Source: Mycobacterium sp. E3198
Lineage (GTDB): Bacteria > Actinomycetota > Actinomycetes > Mycobacteriales > Mycobacteriaceae
Direction: 5' to 3'
NCBI RefSeq assembly: GCF_001667015.1
Contig: NZ_LZIS01000108.1
Location: 1 to 40,264 of the forward strand
DNA length: 40,264 nt
The position numbers and the translations under genes are program-made. Below are positions 31,438 through 39,209 of the stretch, piece after piece (within the stretch, counting starts at the first letter, position 1; every line of letters starts with the position of its first letter). Under the pieces are notes generated by a model. That model saw only the letters and a program-made list of their open reading frames with translations, made no database searches and had not been told where the DNA came from.

Positions 31438-32568
31438 TTGGACACGGTACTGGGGCTGTCACTGACGCCGACCACCGTCGGGTGGGTCCTCGCCGAGGGG
31501 CACGGCGCCGACGGCACGATCCTGGACCATCAGGAATTGGGCCTGCCCAGCGGCCGTGGGGCGCGCGCCCTGAGCACCGCGGACTTGGTGGCGGACGAGG
31601 TGCTGCGGGTCGACGCGCTGGCGGCATCGAGCGACCGTCGGGTGCGCGTCGTAGGGCTGACCTGGAGCAACGAAGCGTCCGCTCAGGCGGCGCTGGTGCT
31701 GGAGGCGCTGACCGACGCCGGCCTGGACAACGTGGTGCCGGTCCGGATGCTCGAGGCGGTCGAGACCCTCGCCCGCGCGATCGCGCCCGTCATCGGCTAC
31801 GAGCAGACCGCCGTCTGCATCCTCGAGCATGAGTGGGCGACCGTCGTCATGGTCGACACCCACGACGGTGAGACGCAAACGGCCGTCAAGCACGTGCGCG
31901 GCGGCTTCGACGGGCTGCGGTCCTGGCTGAGCGGGATGTTCGAACGACCGAATGGATGGCGCCCCGGCGGGGTGGTGGTCGTCGGCGCGGACAGCGACCT
32001 CAACGGGTTCTCGTGGCAGCTCGAAAAGGCTTTGCCGGTACCCGTTTTCGCCCAGACCATGGCCCAGGTGACCATCGCGCGCGGCGCGGCGCTGGCCGCG
32101 GCCAACAGCACCGAGTTCACCGACGAACAGCTGGTGTCGCACGTCAGTGAGCCCGTCGCCGCGCCCGCGGCGCGGCCCCGGAAGTTGTCCTACACCGGCG
32201 CAGCGACGGCGTTGGCCGCCGGCGCAATCACTTTCGTCTCGTCGCTGTCGCTCGCGTTGGGTATTCAGCTGGCCCCGGCCAGTGAGTCCGCGCCGACGAA
32301 GCGCGTCGTGCACGCGCCGCCCGCGCAGATGGCCGAGGCCGTCGCGCCCGCCGTCGCGCCCCCGCCGGAGGTGGTCCCGCCCGCGCCCAAGCCCAAGGCA
32401 CCCGTGGGCGAGCCCGCCCCGGCGTCCGGGGCCGGCGGAGAGCAGCAAGGCGCCCCCGACGAGCCGCAGCCGGACGCGAGCGGCCGCCAGCCCTACTTGA
32501 CCCGGGTGCTCGAGCACATCCCCGGCGACGCCAGTGATTCGGCGCCGCCCCACGAGCCGACGCCTTAG
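31438..32568 (+). CDS. Actin-fold-like N-terminal domain, TM segment and Pro-rich tail (Rv1887-like, DUF7159-type)
   Basis: A 376-residue protein starting at TTG, seven bases after GAGG; the next residues DTVLGLSLTPTTVGWVLAEG match the conserved start of a mycobacterial family with an actin/Hsp70-like fold. Residues 1-240 form that domain; a single TM helix follows (ALAAGAITFVSSLSLALGIQ), then an Ala/Pro/Lys-rich extracytoplasmic tail of about 90 residues ending VLEHIPGDASDSA. Length is close to Rv1887, which occupies the same place. Similar proteins are often linked to cell-envelope functions, but no role is established. Confidence 0.8.
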   Translation: MDTVLGLSLTPTTVGWVLAEGHGADGTILDHQELGLPSGRGARALSTADLVADEVLRVDALAASSDRRVRVVGLTWSNEASAQAALVLEALTDAGLDNVVPVRMLEAVETLARAIAPVIGYEQTAVCILEHEWATVVMVDTHDGETQTAVKHVRGGFDGLRSWLSGMFERPNGWRPGGVVVVGADSDLNGFSWQLEKALPVPVFAQTMAQVTIARGAALAAANSTEFTDEQLVSHVSEPVAAPAARPRKLSYTGAATALAAGAITFVSSLSLALGIQLAPASESAPTKRVVHAPPAQMAEAVAPAVAPPPEVVPPAPKPKAPVGEPAPASGAGGEQQGAPDEPQPDASGRQPYLTRVLEHIPGDASDSAPPHEPTP

Positions 32569-32581
32569 GGCATCTCGCTCC

Positions 32582-32638
32582 GCGACACATAACCAGTTGC
32601 GAAGACACGCCGCGGCGAATCGCAACGGCTTATGTCTC
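32582..32638 (+). repeat. Intergenic hairpin repeat, copy 2
   Basis: The outer arms are GACACATAA (32584-32592) and TTATGTCTC (32630-32638), 8 of 9 paired. The inner arms, GTTGCGA (32596-32602) and TCGCAAC (32620-32626), pair perfectly, and the loop contains ACACGCCG. It shares CCGCGACACATAA and GACACGCCG with copy 1 at 16521-16579, while stem bases differ yet stay paired. It lies 13 bp after the Rv1887-like stop. Confidence 0.7.
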
Positions 32639-32648
32639 GGCGTATCGC

Positions 32649-33194
32649 TCAGGCCTTGGGGTGCACCGCGGTAAAGGACACCGACACCTCGTCGGCGACC
32701 TTCACCGAGCCCATCAGCAGCGAATAAGGCCTGACGCCGTAATCGGTTTGCGCAACGGTGGATTCGACCGACATTCGCCACTGGTCGCCGAGATCGGTTG
32801 CGCGCAAGTCGATGACGTGCTTGCGGGACTTGCCGCGAATGTGGAGCTCCCCGGTCAGGCGGTAGCCGTCGTCGGCCTTGTCGATCGTGTCGGTGGCGAA
32901 GCGGATCTCGGGATAGTGTTTGGCGTCCAACGACTTCAACGCGTTCGACTTCACCAGGACCTTCTCCGGCCCGGACAACCCCTTGACCCCGCCCTCGCCG
33001 TGGAGCACCTCGAACGAATCGACCTCGACCGTCAGCGCCGCGGTGACCGGTTCGGCGCCGGCCCAGGCCACGGCGGCCTCCCAGCGCGTCATCGCGATGG
33101 TGAGCCGGTGGCCCATCCGCGCGGCCGGGCCGGTGACGCCGGTGCGGATCGTCAACTCACCGTCGGATGCGGTCATGGTCCAAAGGTCGGTCAC
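32649..33194 (-). CDS. YceI family protein
   Basis: A 181-residue lipocalin-like beta-barrel of the YceI family, which binds polyisoprenoid-like lipids. Recognisable features: GHRLTIAMTRWEAAV early, LTVEVDSFEVLHGEGGVKG, KSLDAKHYPEIRFATDTI, GELHIRGKSRKHVIDL and a final DEVSVSFTAVHP. No signal peptide is visible, so it is probably cytosolic. It follows the alcohol dehydrogenase by 13 bp and is the last gene of the P450-dehydrogenase unit, where it might carry a hydrophobic intermediate; that is inference. Confidence 0.87.
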   Translation of the reverse strand: MTDLWTMTASDGELTIRTGVTGPAARMGHRLTIAMTRWEAAVAWAGAEPVTAALTVEVDSFEVLHGEGGVKGLSGPEKVLVKSNALKSLDAKHYPEIRFATDTIDKADDGYRLTGELHIRGKSRKHVIDLRATDLGDQWRMSVESTVAQTDYGVRPYSLLMGSVKVADEVSVSFTAVHPKA

Positions 33195-33207
33195 AGGCCG
33201 ACTGTAG

Positions 33208-34221
33208 TCACATCGTCAAAACGGTGCGGTAATGCGCTCGCCCCTGCTCCAGGGCCGCGTAGCCCTCGGCCGCCTGCGCCAGCGGCAGTTCCTCGATCCA
33301 AGCCCGCACCCCGGACAGGACCGCGAAATGCATAGTGTCCTCGACGTCTTTGGCCGTGCCGGAGGGATGGCCCACGATGCTCACCCCCGGCGTGATGAGC
33401 TGGATGGGACTGATCGGCAACGGTTCGGGCGTGACGCCGATGGTGACCAGCTCGCCTTGCGGCGATATCCCGCCGACGGTTGCGGCCATCGCCGCCGAGT
33501 TGCCCGCGGTCGCCAGCACGACCGCCGCGCCGCCGAGGGCCTTCAGCGCCTCCGCGGGATCGGCGGCGGTGGAGTCAATGTAGTGGTGGGCGCCCAGCTT
33601 TCGGGCGTCCTCCTCTTTGCCGCGGCCGCGGTTGATTGCGATGGTCTCGAAACCCATCGCCCGGGCGAACTGCACGCCGAGGTGCCCGAGCCCGCCGACG
33701 CCGAGGATGGCCACCCGGTCGCCGGGCGTCGCCTTCGTGTGACGCAAGGCGTTGTAGGTGGTGACGCCCGCGCAGCCCATCGGCGCGGCTTCGGCGTCGG
33801 TGAGCTCCGACGGGATCCGGGCCAGCGCGTTGGCCGGCACCGTCACCGATTCCGCGTAGCCGCCGGGATAGTGCCAGCTCGGCACCTTGCCGTTGACGCA
33901 GTGGATGAAAAGACCCTTGCGGCACGGGTCGCAGCGGTAACAGCACCCGCCGAACCAGCCGACGGCGACGCGATCGCCCACCGCGAAGTCGTCGACGCCC
34001 TCGCCGATTTCGGCTATGGTTCCGGCGATTTCGTGGCCCGGGGTCAACGGCCACGACATGTTGGGGAATCCGCCGTGCACGAAGGCGCGGTCGGTACCGC
34101 ACACACCGCAGGCGGTGACGGCTATGCGCACTTCATCGCGCCCCGGCGGCCGCGTGTCTACTTCGGCGAGCTCCAGCGGACCGCCCGCTGACTGGATCCG
34201 GACGGCTTGGTGTGTCGGCAT
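33208..34221 (-). CDS. Zinc-dependent alcohol dehydrogenase
   Basis: A 337-residue medium-chain dehydrogenase. Catalytic zinc ligands: Cys in CGVCGTD and His-Glu in GHEIAGTIAEIG; structural zinc cysteines in GGCCYRCDPCRKGLFIHC. The Rossmann motif GVGGLGHLGVQFA is followed by AINRGRGKEEDARKLGA, an Arg-containing loop that fits NADP(H) binding. It lies 24 bp downstream of the CYP125-family gene and could oxidise the alcohol that the P450 produces. It is not the counterpart of Rv1895. Confidence 0.92.
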   Translation of the reverse strand: MPTHQAVRIQSAGGPLELAEVDTRPPGRDEVRIAVTACGVCGTDRAFVHGGFPNMSWPLTPGHEIAGTIAEIGEGVDDFAVGDRVAVGWFGGCCYRCDPCRKGLFIHCVNGKVPSWHYPGGYAESVTVPANALARIPSELTDAEAAPMGCAGVTTYNALRHTKATPGDRVAILGVGGLGHLGVQFARAMGFETIAINRGRGKEEDARKLGAHHYIDSTAADPAEALKALGGAAVVLATAGNSAAMAATVGGISPQGELVTIGVTPEPLPISPIQLITPGVSIVGHPSGTAKDVEDTMHFAVLSGVRAWIEELPLAQAAEGYAALEQGRAHYRTVLTM

Positions 34222-34245
34222 CGCCTTAGCGTAATGCGCGACAGG

Positions 34246-35517
34246 TCATTTGGCCTCCCCGTCGGTGTGGTAGTCGACCTGCCAGTGCTTGATGCCGTTG
34301 AGCCAGCCCGACCGCAGCCGTTCGGGTTTTCCGATCGATTCCAGGTTCGGGATGCCGTCGGCGATCGCGTTGAACATCAGGTCGATCGTCATCCGCGCCA
34401 GGTTCGCCCCGATGCAGTAATGCGCACCGGTGCCGCCGAATCCCACGTGCGGGTTGGGGTCGCGCAGGATGTTGAAGGTGAACGGGTCGTCGAACACGTC
34501 CTCGTCGAAATTGGCCGAGCGGTAGACCATCACCACCCGCTGGCCCTTCTTGATTTGCACGCCGGACAGCTCGTAGTCCTGCAGCGCGGTGCGCTGAAAC
34601 GACGTGACCGGGGTGGCCCACCGCACGATCTCGTCGGCCGAAGTGGCCGGACGCTCCCTCTTGAACAGCTCCCATTGATCGGGAAAGTCGGTGAAGGCCA
34701 TCATGCCCTGGGTGATCGAGTTGCGGGTGGTCTCGTTGCCGGCCACCGCGAGCAGGATGACGAAGAAGCCGAATTCATCGTCGGAGAGCTTGTGCCCGTC
34801 GATGTCGGCCTGCACCAGCTTGGTCACGAGGTCTTCCCCGGGATTCGCCGTCCGGTCGGCCGCCATCTGCATGCCGTACATGATGAGTTCGACGGAGGCG
34901 GTGATGGCGTCGTTGTTGGCGAACTCGGGGTCCTGGTCGCCGACCATCTCGTTGGACCAGTGGAAGAGCTTCTTGCGCTCTTCCTGCGGCACACCCATCA
35001 ACCCGGCGATGGCCTGCAACGGCAGCTCGCACGAGACCTGCTCGACGAAGTCGCCGCGCCCCTCGGCGGCCGCTTCCTCGACGATGCGCCGGGCACGCTC
35101 GGCGAGGTCGTCGCGCAGGCGCTCGATGGCCCGGGGAGTGAAGGCGCGCGAGATGATCTTGCGCAGCCGGGTGTGCTGCGGCGCATCCATGTTGAGCAGG
35201 ACGAACTTGCCGCGTTCGACCTGCTCGCCGACCGTGCCGTCCTTATAGCGCGGCAACGCGGTCTTTTCCAGGCTGGAGAAGATGTCGCTGCGCAGCGAAA
35301 CCTCTTTGACGTCCTTGTGCTTGGAGACCACCCAGAAGCCGCCGTCGTCGAACCCGCCCGCCCCGACCGGCTGCTCGTTCCACCAGATCGGCGCGGTTCG
35401 GCGCAGCTCGGCCAGCTCCTCCACCGGCAGCCGCTCCGCGTGGACGTCTGGATCCGTGAAATCGAATCCCGGCGGCAGGTTGGGGGCCGGCTTGGCCGTC
35501 GGCTCTGCGGTTGACAT
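34246..35517 (-). CDS. cyp125: CYP125-family cytochrome P450 (steroid C26/C27 monooxygenase type)
   Basis: A 423-residue P450 that is strikingly close to M. tuberculosis CYP125 (Rv3545c), e.g. PNLPPGFDFTDPDVHAERLP, SCELPLQAIAGL, KLFHWSNEMVG, FFVILLAVAGNETTRNSITQ, DEIVRWATPVTSFQRTAL and haem loop FGGTGAHYCIGANLARM. CYP125 oxidises the terminal methyl of the cholesterol side chain through alcohol and aldehyde to acid. This locus is not the main cholesterol cluster, so it may be a second CYP125. AGGAG precedes the ATG. A KstR-like palindrome lies about 100 bp upstream. The first gene of a three-gene unit with the dehydrogenase and YceI. Confidence 0.93.
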   Translation of the reverse strand: MSTAEPTAKPAPNLPPGFDFTDPDVHAERLPVEELAELRRTAPIWWNEQPVGAGGFDDGGFWVVSKHKDVKEVSLRSDIFSSLEKTALPRYKDGTVGEQVERGKFVLLNMDAPQHTRLRKIISRAFTPRAIERLRDDLAERARRIVEEAAAEGRGDFVEQVSCELPLQAIAGLMGVPQEERKKLFHWSNEMVGDQDPEFANNDAITASVELIMYGMQMAADRTANPGEDLVTKLVQADIDGHKLSDDEFGFFVILLAVAGNETTRNSITQGMMAFTDFPDQWELFKRERPATSADEIVRWATPVTSFQRTALQDYELSGVQIKKGQRVVMVYRSANFDEDVFDDPFTFNILRDPNPHVGFGGTGAHYCIGANLARMTIDLMFNAIADGIPNLESIGKPERLRSGWLNGIKHWQVDYHTDGEAK

Positions 35518-35617
35518 GGCGCACTCCTCGATACGAAGTCCTCTAGGCGTCCTTGTGCTAGGAAACCATTGCTACACCACGGTTGGGAAGCGTTGCAGCA
35601 AGATCGGCGGCCCGAAT

Positions 35618-35631
35618 TGCAACACGTTCAG
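35618..35631. promoter_or_regulatory. KstR-like palindrome upstream of the CYP125-family gene
   Basis: TGCAACACGTTCAG contains the exact core AACACGTT of the KstR operator and matches TnnAACnnGTTnnA at all but the last fixed base. It lies in the 185-bp divergent region between the P450 and a deaminase-reductase gene. KstR is the TetR-type repressor of cholesterol catabolism in mycobacteria. Weaker than the site at 38493. Confidence 0.45.
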
Positions 35632-35702
35632 TCGCGCTGAGTTTCGCGGGCCGCGCCGGTCTGTATGGGAAGAGCCAGCACCGACCGACCGAAAGGGAGC
35701 AC

Positions 35703-36290
35703 ATGCGCATCGTTCTCAGTCACTTCATCAGCCTGGACGGGATCGTCCAGGCCCCGGGCGGCCAGGGTGAGGACACCGACGGGGGATTCGCGCACGGGGG
35801 CTGGTCCACGCCGTACTTCGAACCGGAGACCATGGGACCCGCCGTCGCCGAGACGATGGCCGGCACCGACGCGCTGCTGTTCGGCCGTCGCACCTGGCAG
35901 ACGATGGCCGCCGCCTGGCCGGCGCGCGGCGGCGACCCGTTCGCCGACCGCATGAACGAGATTCCCAAATACGTGGCGTCCCGGACGCTTAGCCAGGACG
36001 ACCTGGGCTGGACCGGCTCGGCCCTGCTACCCCCCGACGATGCGATCGGCGCGATTCGTGAGTTGCGCGCCCGCGACGGCCGGGCGATCCAGGTGATGGG
36101 CAGCCCGTCGCTGGCCGCACAGCTGATCGAGCACGACCTGGTCGACGAATACCGGCTGATGATCGAGCCGATCCTGCTCGGCGGCGGCAAGCGGCTGTTT
36201 CCCGGCGACGGCCGGGCACGCCCGCTGGAGCTGGTGTCGACGACGGCAACCGGGACCGGGGTGGTGATCTGCACCTACCGGCGTCGGTGA
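35703..36290 (+). CDS. Dihydrofolate reductase-like / RibD C-terminal domain protein
   Basis: A 195-residue protein of the bacterial deaminase-reductase family: MRIVLSHFISLDGIVQAPGG at the N-terminus, DALLFGRRTWQTMAAAWP in the NADPH-binding region and IEPILLGGGKRLFPG near the end. AAAGGGAG lies just before the ATG at 35703. Such proteins are NADPH-dependent reductases of unknown substrate and are common in actinobacteria. Divergent from the CYP125-family gene and possibly under the same palindrome. Confidence 0.88.
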   Translation: MRIVLSHFISLDGIVQAPGGQGEDTDGGFAHGGWSTPYFEPETMGPAVAETMAGTDALLFGRRTWQTMAAAWPARGGDPFADRMNEIPKYVASRTLSQDDLGWTGSALLPPDDAIGAIRELRARDGRAIQVMGSPSLAAQLIEHDLVDEYRLMIEPILLGGGKRLFPGDGRARPLELVSTTATGTGVVICTYRRR

Positions 36291-36339
36291 CCGCTGGATA
36301 TGCTTTGGTCCAGGTCACCGGCGACAGGTGGGGTGGAAC

Positions 36340-36744
36340 ATGATTCGGGAACTGCTCAGCGCCGCTTCGATAGCGGGCATCACGATCGGCATGGCGCCGT
36401 CCGCCGCGGCCGATCAGCATTACACCGGCGACGTGCCGAACATGAACTATCAGGCCTCGCTGGGTGCGCCCTGCGACAACTACGAGCGCTTCATCTTCGG
36501 ACGCGGCCCCAGCGGGCAGGCCGAGGCCTGTCACTTCCCGCCGCCCAACCAATTCCCCGCGGCCACCACCGGCTACTGGGTCATCTCCTATCCGCTCTAC
36601 GGCGTGCAGCAGGCCGGCGCGAAGTGCCCGGGCCCGCAGGCGGCCGCGCAGTCGGAGCGCGGGCTGCCCATGCTGTGCCTGGGGGACCAGGGGTGGCAGG
36701 AGGGGTGGTTCACCGGGGCGGGGTTCTTCCCTCCCTCTTCGTGA
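36340..36744 (+). CDS. Secreted conserved mycobacterial protein (Rv1891-like)
   Basis: A 134-residue exported protein. The signal peptide (residues 1-24) ends SAAAD, followed by a compact domain with four cysteines (APCDNY, EACHFPP, AKCPGP, MLCLGD) likely in two disulfides. Sequence such as FIFGRGPSGQAEACHFPPPN and GYWVISYPLYGVQQ is nearly the same as Rv1891 of M. tuberculosis. Function unknown. The ATG at 36340 is chosen over the one four codons upstream because it gives the usual signal-peptide start. Confidence 0.88.
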   Translation: MIRELLSAASIAGITIGMAPSAAADQHYTGDVPNMNYQASLGAPCDNYERFIFGRGPSGQAEACHFPPPNQFPAATTGYWVISYPLYGVQQAGAKCPGPQAAAQSERGLPMLCLGDQGWQEGWFTGAGFFPPSS

Positions 36745-36754
36745 CGGGCCGGCG

Positions 36755-37045
36755 ATGAGTGCCACCCGGCCCGCCGAAGCGCCCGTTCCGCGCTGGCTGC
36801 GCTTCGTGCTCGCGTCCGACCGGGCCGGCTCGGCCTGGTACATCGGGGCCGGTTTCTTCTTCGCGCCGGTGCTCGCCGTGCTGTCGCCTTGGCCGGCGCT
36901 CACCGCCGTGCTCTGGGCCGTCATCGGGCTGGCCGGGCTGTGGCTGGGGCTGCTCGGCGTCGCGATGGCCCTCGGACTGGCGCGCGTCCTGCGGTCCGGC
37001 GCCGAGATCCCCGAGGCCTACTGGCGCACTCTGGTCAACTACTGA
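36755..37045 (+). CDS. Small two-TM membrane protein (Rv1892-like)
   Basis: A 96-residue protein with a basic cytoplasmic N-terminus (RWLRFVLASDRAGSAW) and two adjacent hydrophobic segments (FFFAPVLAVLSPWPALTAVL and VIGLAGLWLGLLGVAMALGL), ending with a polar tail. It begins 10 bp after the Rv1891-like gene and matches the position and size of Rv1892. No functional motif is seen. Confidence 0.78.
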   Translation: MSATRPAEAPVPRWLRFVLASDRAGSAWYIGAGFFFAPVLAVLSPWPALTAVLWAVIGLAGLWLGLLGVAMALGLARVLRSGAEIPEAYWRTLVNY

Positions 37046-37090
37046 ACGTCTAGAGTCGTGCGAAAGGCCATGCGACAAAAGGAGATCCCG

Positions 37091-37321
37091 ATGGGCTTCA
37101 ATCCGAAAGACGCGGTCGACGCGGTCAGGGACATCGCGACGAACGCCGTCGAAAAGGCCTCGGACATCGTCGAACACGCCGGGGACATCATCCGCGGCGA
37201 CGTCGCCGGCGGCGCCAGCGGCATCGTCCAGAACTCGATCGACATCGGCGCCTACGCGGTCGACCGCACGAAGGAGGTCTTCACCGGCGGGGACGGCGTC
37301 GACGAAATCGACGACGAGTAA
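37091..37321 (+). CDS. Small acidic amphipathic protein (Rv1893-like)
   Basis: A 76-residue protein: MGFNPKDAVDAVRDIATNAV, then a heptad-like segment VEKASDIVEHAGDIIRGDVA and an acidic end GGDGVDEIDDE. Repeated amphipathic helices of this kind occur in small mycobacterial proteins of the Rv0909/CsbD-like sort. AAAGGAG lies eight bases before the ATG. Its position corresponds to Rv1893. It ends three bases from the convergent nitronate monooxygenase stop. Function unknown. Confidence 0.75.
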   Translation: MGFNPKDAVDAVRDIATNAVEKASDIVEHAGDIIRGDVAGGASGIVQNSIDIGAYAVDRTKEVFTGGDGVDEIDDE

Positions 37322-37324
37322 TCG

Positions 37325-38455
37325 TCAGACGGAGGCGGCCTCGTTCAGCTCGTCCAGCCTGTTGGTCGCTTCCAGGTACTCCTGCACCCACCGCTCGATG
37401 ACGGTCGCCGTCTTCTCCACCTTGGTGAACTGCCCGACCACCTGACCGACCGGGTTGAACGCGACGTCGACGGACTCGTTGGGATACCGGTTGGTGGCCC
37501 GCACCGCCATGCCGGAAACCATGTACTGCAACGGCATACCGAGCGGCTTCGGGTTGTCCGGCTGCTCCCAGGCCTCGGTCCAGTCGTTGCGCAGCATCCG
37601 GGCCGGCTTGCCCGTGAACGAGCGGCTCCGGACGGTGTCGCGGCTGCCCGCCTTGACGTACGCCTGCTGCTGCACGGGCGTGTTCGAGGATTCCTCGACC
37701 ATCAGCCACTGCGAGCCGGTCCAGGCGCCCTGCGCACCCAGCGCCAGGGCGGCCGCGATCTGCTGACCGCTCCCGATGCCCCCCGCCGCCAGCACCGGCA
37801 CCGGGGCGACCTCCCTAACGACCTGCGGCCACAACACGATCGAGCCCACCTCGCCGCAGTGTCCGCCGGCCTCGCCGCCCTGGGCGATGATGATGTCGAC
37901 GCCCGCGTCGGCGTGCTTGCGGGCCTGCGACGGCGAGCCACACAGCGCGGCCACCTTGAGCCCGGCGTCGTGGATGTGCTTGATCATGTCGGCCGGGGGA
38001 GTGCCGAGCGCGTTGGCGATCATCTTCACCTTGGGGTGCTTCAACGCCACCTCGACCTGTGGGGTGGCCGTCGCCTCGGTCCACCCGAGCAGTTGCAGGC
38101 TGTCGGAGTCGCTGTCTTCGATCGGCACCCCGTGGTCGGCGAGGATCTTCTTGCCGAAGTCCAGATGCTCCTGCGGCACCATCTTGCGCAGCGTCTCGGC
38201 CAGCTCCTCCGCGGAGAGGTGGGAGTCCATGCCCTCGTATTTGTTCGGGATGACGATGTCGACGCCGTAGGGGTGATCGCCGATGTTCTCGTCGATCCAG
38301 TTGAGCTCGATCTCCAGCTGCTCGGGCGTGAAGCCGACGGCGCCGAGCACGCCGAAACCACCGGCCTTGCTGACGGCGACCACGACATCGCGGCAGTGGG
38401 TGAAGGCGAAGATCGGGAACTCGATACCAAGCTCGTCGCAAATCGGGGTGTGCAT
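37325..38455 (-). CDS. Nitronate monooxygenase / 2-nitropropane dioxygenase-like flavoprotein (Rv1894c-like)
   Basis: A 376-residue FMN-dependent TIM-barrel protein of the NMO/IMPDH-like superfamily: TPICDELGIEFPIFAFTHCR, GGFGVLGAVG, IIAQGGEAGGHCGEVGS with the His expected at the flavin, and PVLAAGGIGSGQQIAAALAL binding FMN phosphate. The substrate is unknown; many bacterial members act on nitroalkane toxins, but Rv1894c is listed in the cholesterol-responsive KstR regulon as I recall. A full-consensus KstR palindrome lies 37 bp upstream of the ATG here, supporting a link to steroid metabolism. Confidence 0.92.
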   Translation of the reverse strand: MHTPICDELGIEFPIFAFTHCRDVVVAVSKAGGFGVLGAVGFTPEQLEIELNWIDENIGDHPYGVDIVIPNKYEGMDSHLSAEELAETLRKMVPQEHLDFGKKILADHGVPIEDSDSDSLQLLGWTEATATPQVEVALKHPKVKMIANALGTPPADMIKHIHDAGLKVAALCGSPSQARKHADAGVDIIIAQGGEAGGHCGEVGSIVLWPQVVREVAPVPVLAAGGIGSGQQIAAALALGAQGAWTGSQWLMVEESSNTPVQQQAYVKAGSRDTVRSRSFTGKPARMLRNDWTEAWEQPDNPKPLGMPLQYMVSGMAVRATNRYPNESVDVAFNPVGQVVGQFTKVEKTATVIERWVQEYLEATNRLDELNEAASV

Positions 38456-38492
38456 GCCTACTCCTGGAAAGCTTGACCGATGCTAGAAGAAC

Positions 38493-38506
38493 TGAAACGT
38501 GTTCTA
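38493..38506. promoter_or_regulatory. KstR-type operator upstream of the nitronate monooxygenase gene
   Basis: On the minus strand TAGAACACGTTTCA fits the KstR consensus TnnAACnnGTTnnA at every fixed position and shares TAGAACACGTT with the best M. tuberculosis sites. It lies 37 bp upstream of the start codon, where a repressor would block initiation. Confidence 0.72.
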
Positions 38507-38581
38507 GTTTAGTACCCGCAGCCCTGACGTGGCCAGCCGCCCCCGGCCAGCGCTTCGGCACTACGACGTTTCAGGCCGTTG

Positions 38582-39043
38582 TCAGCTGCACCCGTGGGCG
38601 GTCCACAGGACCAGGAACGCCAGCATGCCCGCGAAGCAGACCAGGTGATCGCGGAAGATGGCCCGCGCTAGCCGGGTCTGTTCGGCCGGACCGTCCGCCC
38701 GGCGCCCGAGCCGAACGGCGCCCGGGACCGTGTGCGTCAGCGCCAGCACCACCGGCACCCCCGCGAGCGCGGCCGAGGTCGCCAGCAGCCATACCGGGTC
38801 GTCACCCCGGGCGGCCTGAAACCCCAACGCCGCCAACAAAACGAGCATGACGGCGGCGATGACGTGGCTCATCGGTCGCGACGTGGTCGTGGCGCGGCGG
38901 TAGTAATCCGCGATGGACGCGAGCACGCGTTCGGGCAATTCCGGACCCGCACGCCGATATTGGAAGACCTGGACGTCGAAGATCAGATCCATCCACAAGA
39001 CCGCGAGCAAAAAGCCGCTGCAGGCCGTGAGAATCGGGGCCAC
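38582..39043 (-). CDS. Four-TM membrane protein, hypothetical
   Basis: A 153-residue integral membrane protein starting at GTG (39041-39043) with AAGGAGC six bases upstream; the frame can be extended upstream but without a ribosome binding site. Four hydrophobic segments are seen: VAPILTACSGFLLAVLWMDL, VIAAVMLVLLAALGFQA, WLLATSAALAGVPVVLAL and LVCFAGMLAFLVLW. A polar loop with QYRRAGPELPERVLASIADY lies after the first. I do not recognise the family. The 126 bp between it and the nitronate monooxygenase gene hold the KstR-type site. Confidence 0.75.
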   Translation of the reverse strand: MAPILTACSGFLLAVLWMDLIFDVQVFQYRRAGPELPERVLASIADYYRRATTTSRPMSHVIAAVMLVLLAALGFQAARGDDPVWLLATSAALAGVPVVLALTHTVPGAVRLGRRADGPAEQTRLARAIFRDHLVCFAGMLAFLVLWTAHGCS

Positions 39044-39209
39044 GACGCTCCTTACGTCCGGTTCGGCCGGCCGCCGCGCGACCGGATCGTGAACATGTTT
39101 CCCCGCTAAGCCGCTGCTGGGAACCAGCTTTGAATTGTTGTAAACGTGTCGAATTGGCCACCTGGGGTGCCTACCATCCGCTGAGGGTGGGCGAGCTGGA
39201 GGTTGTCGG

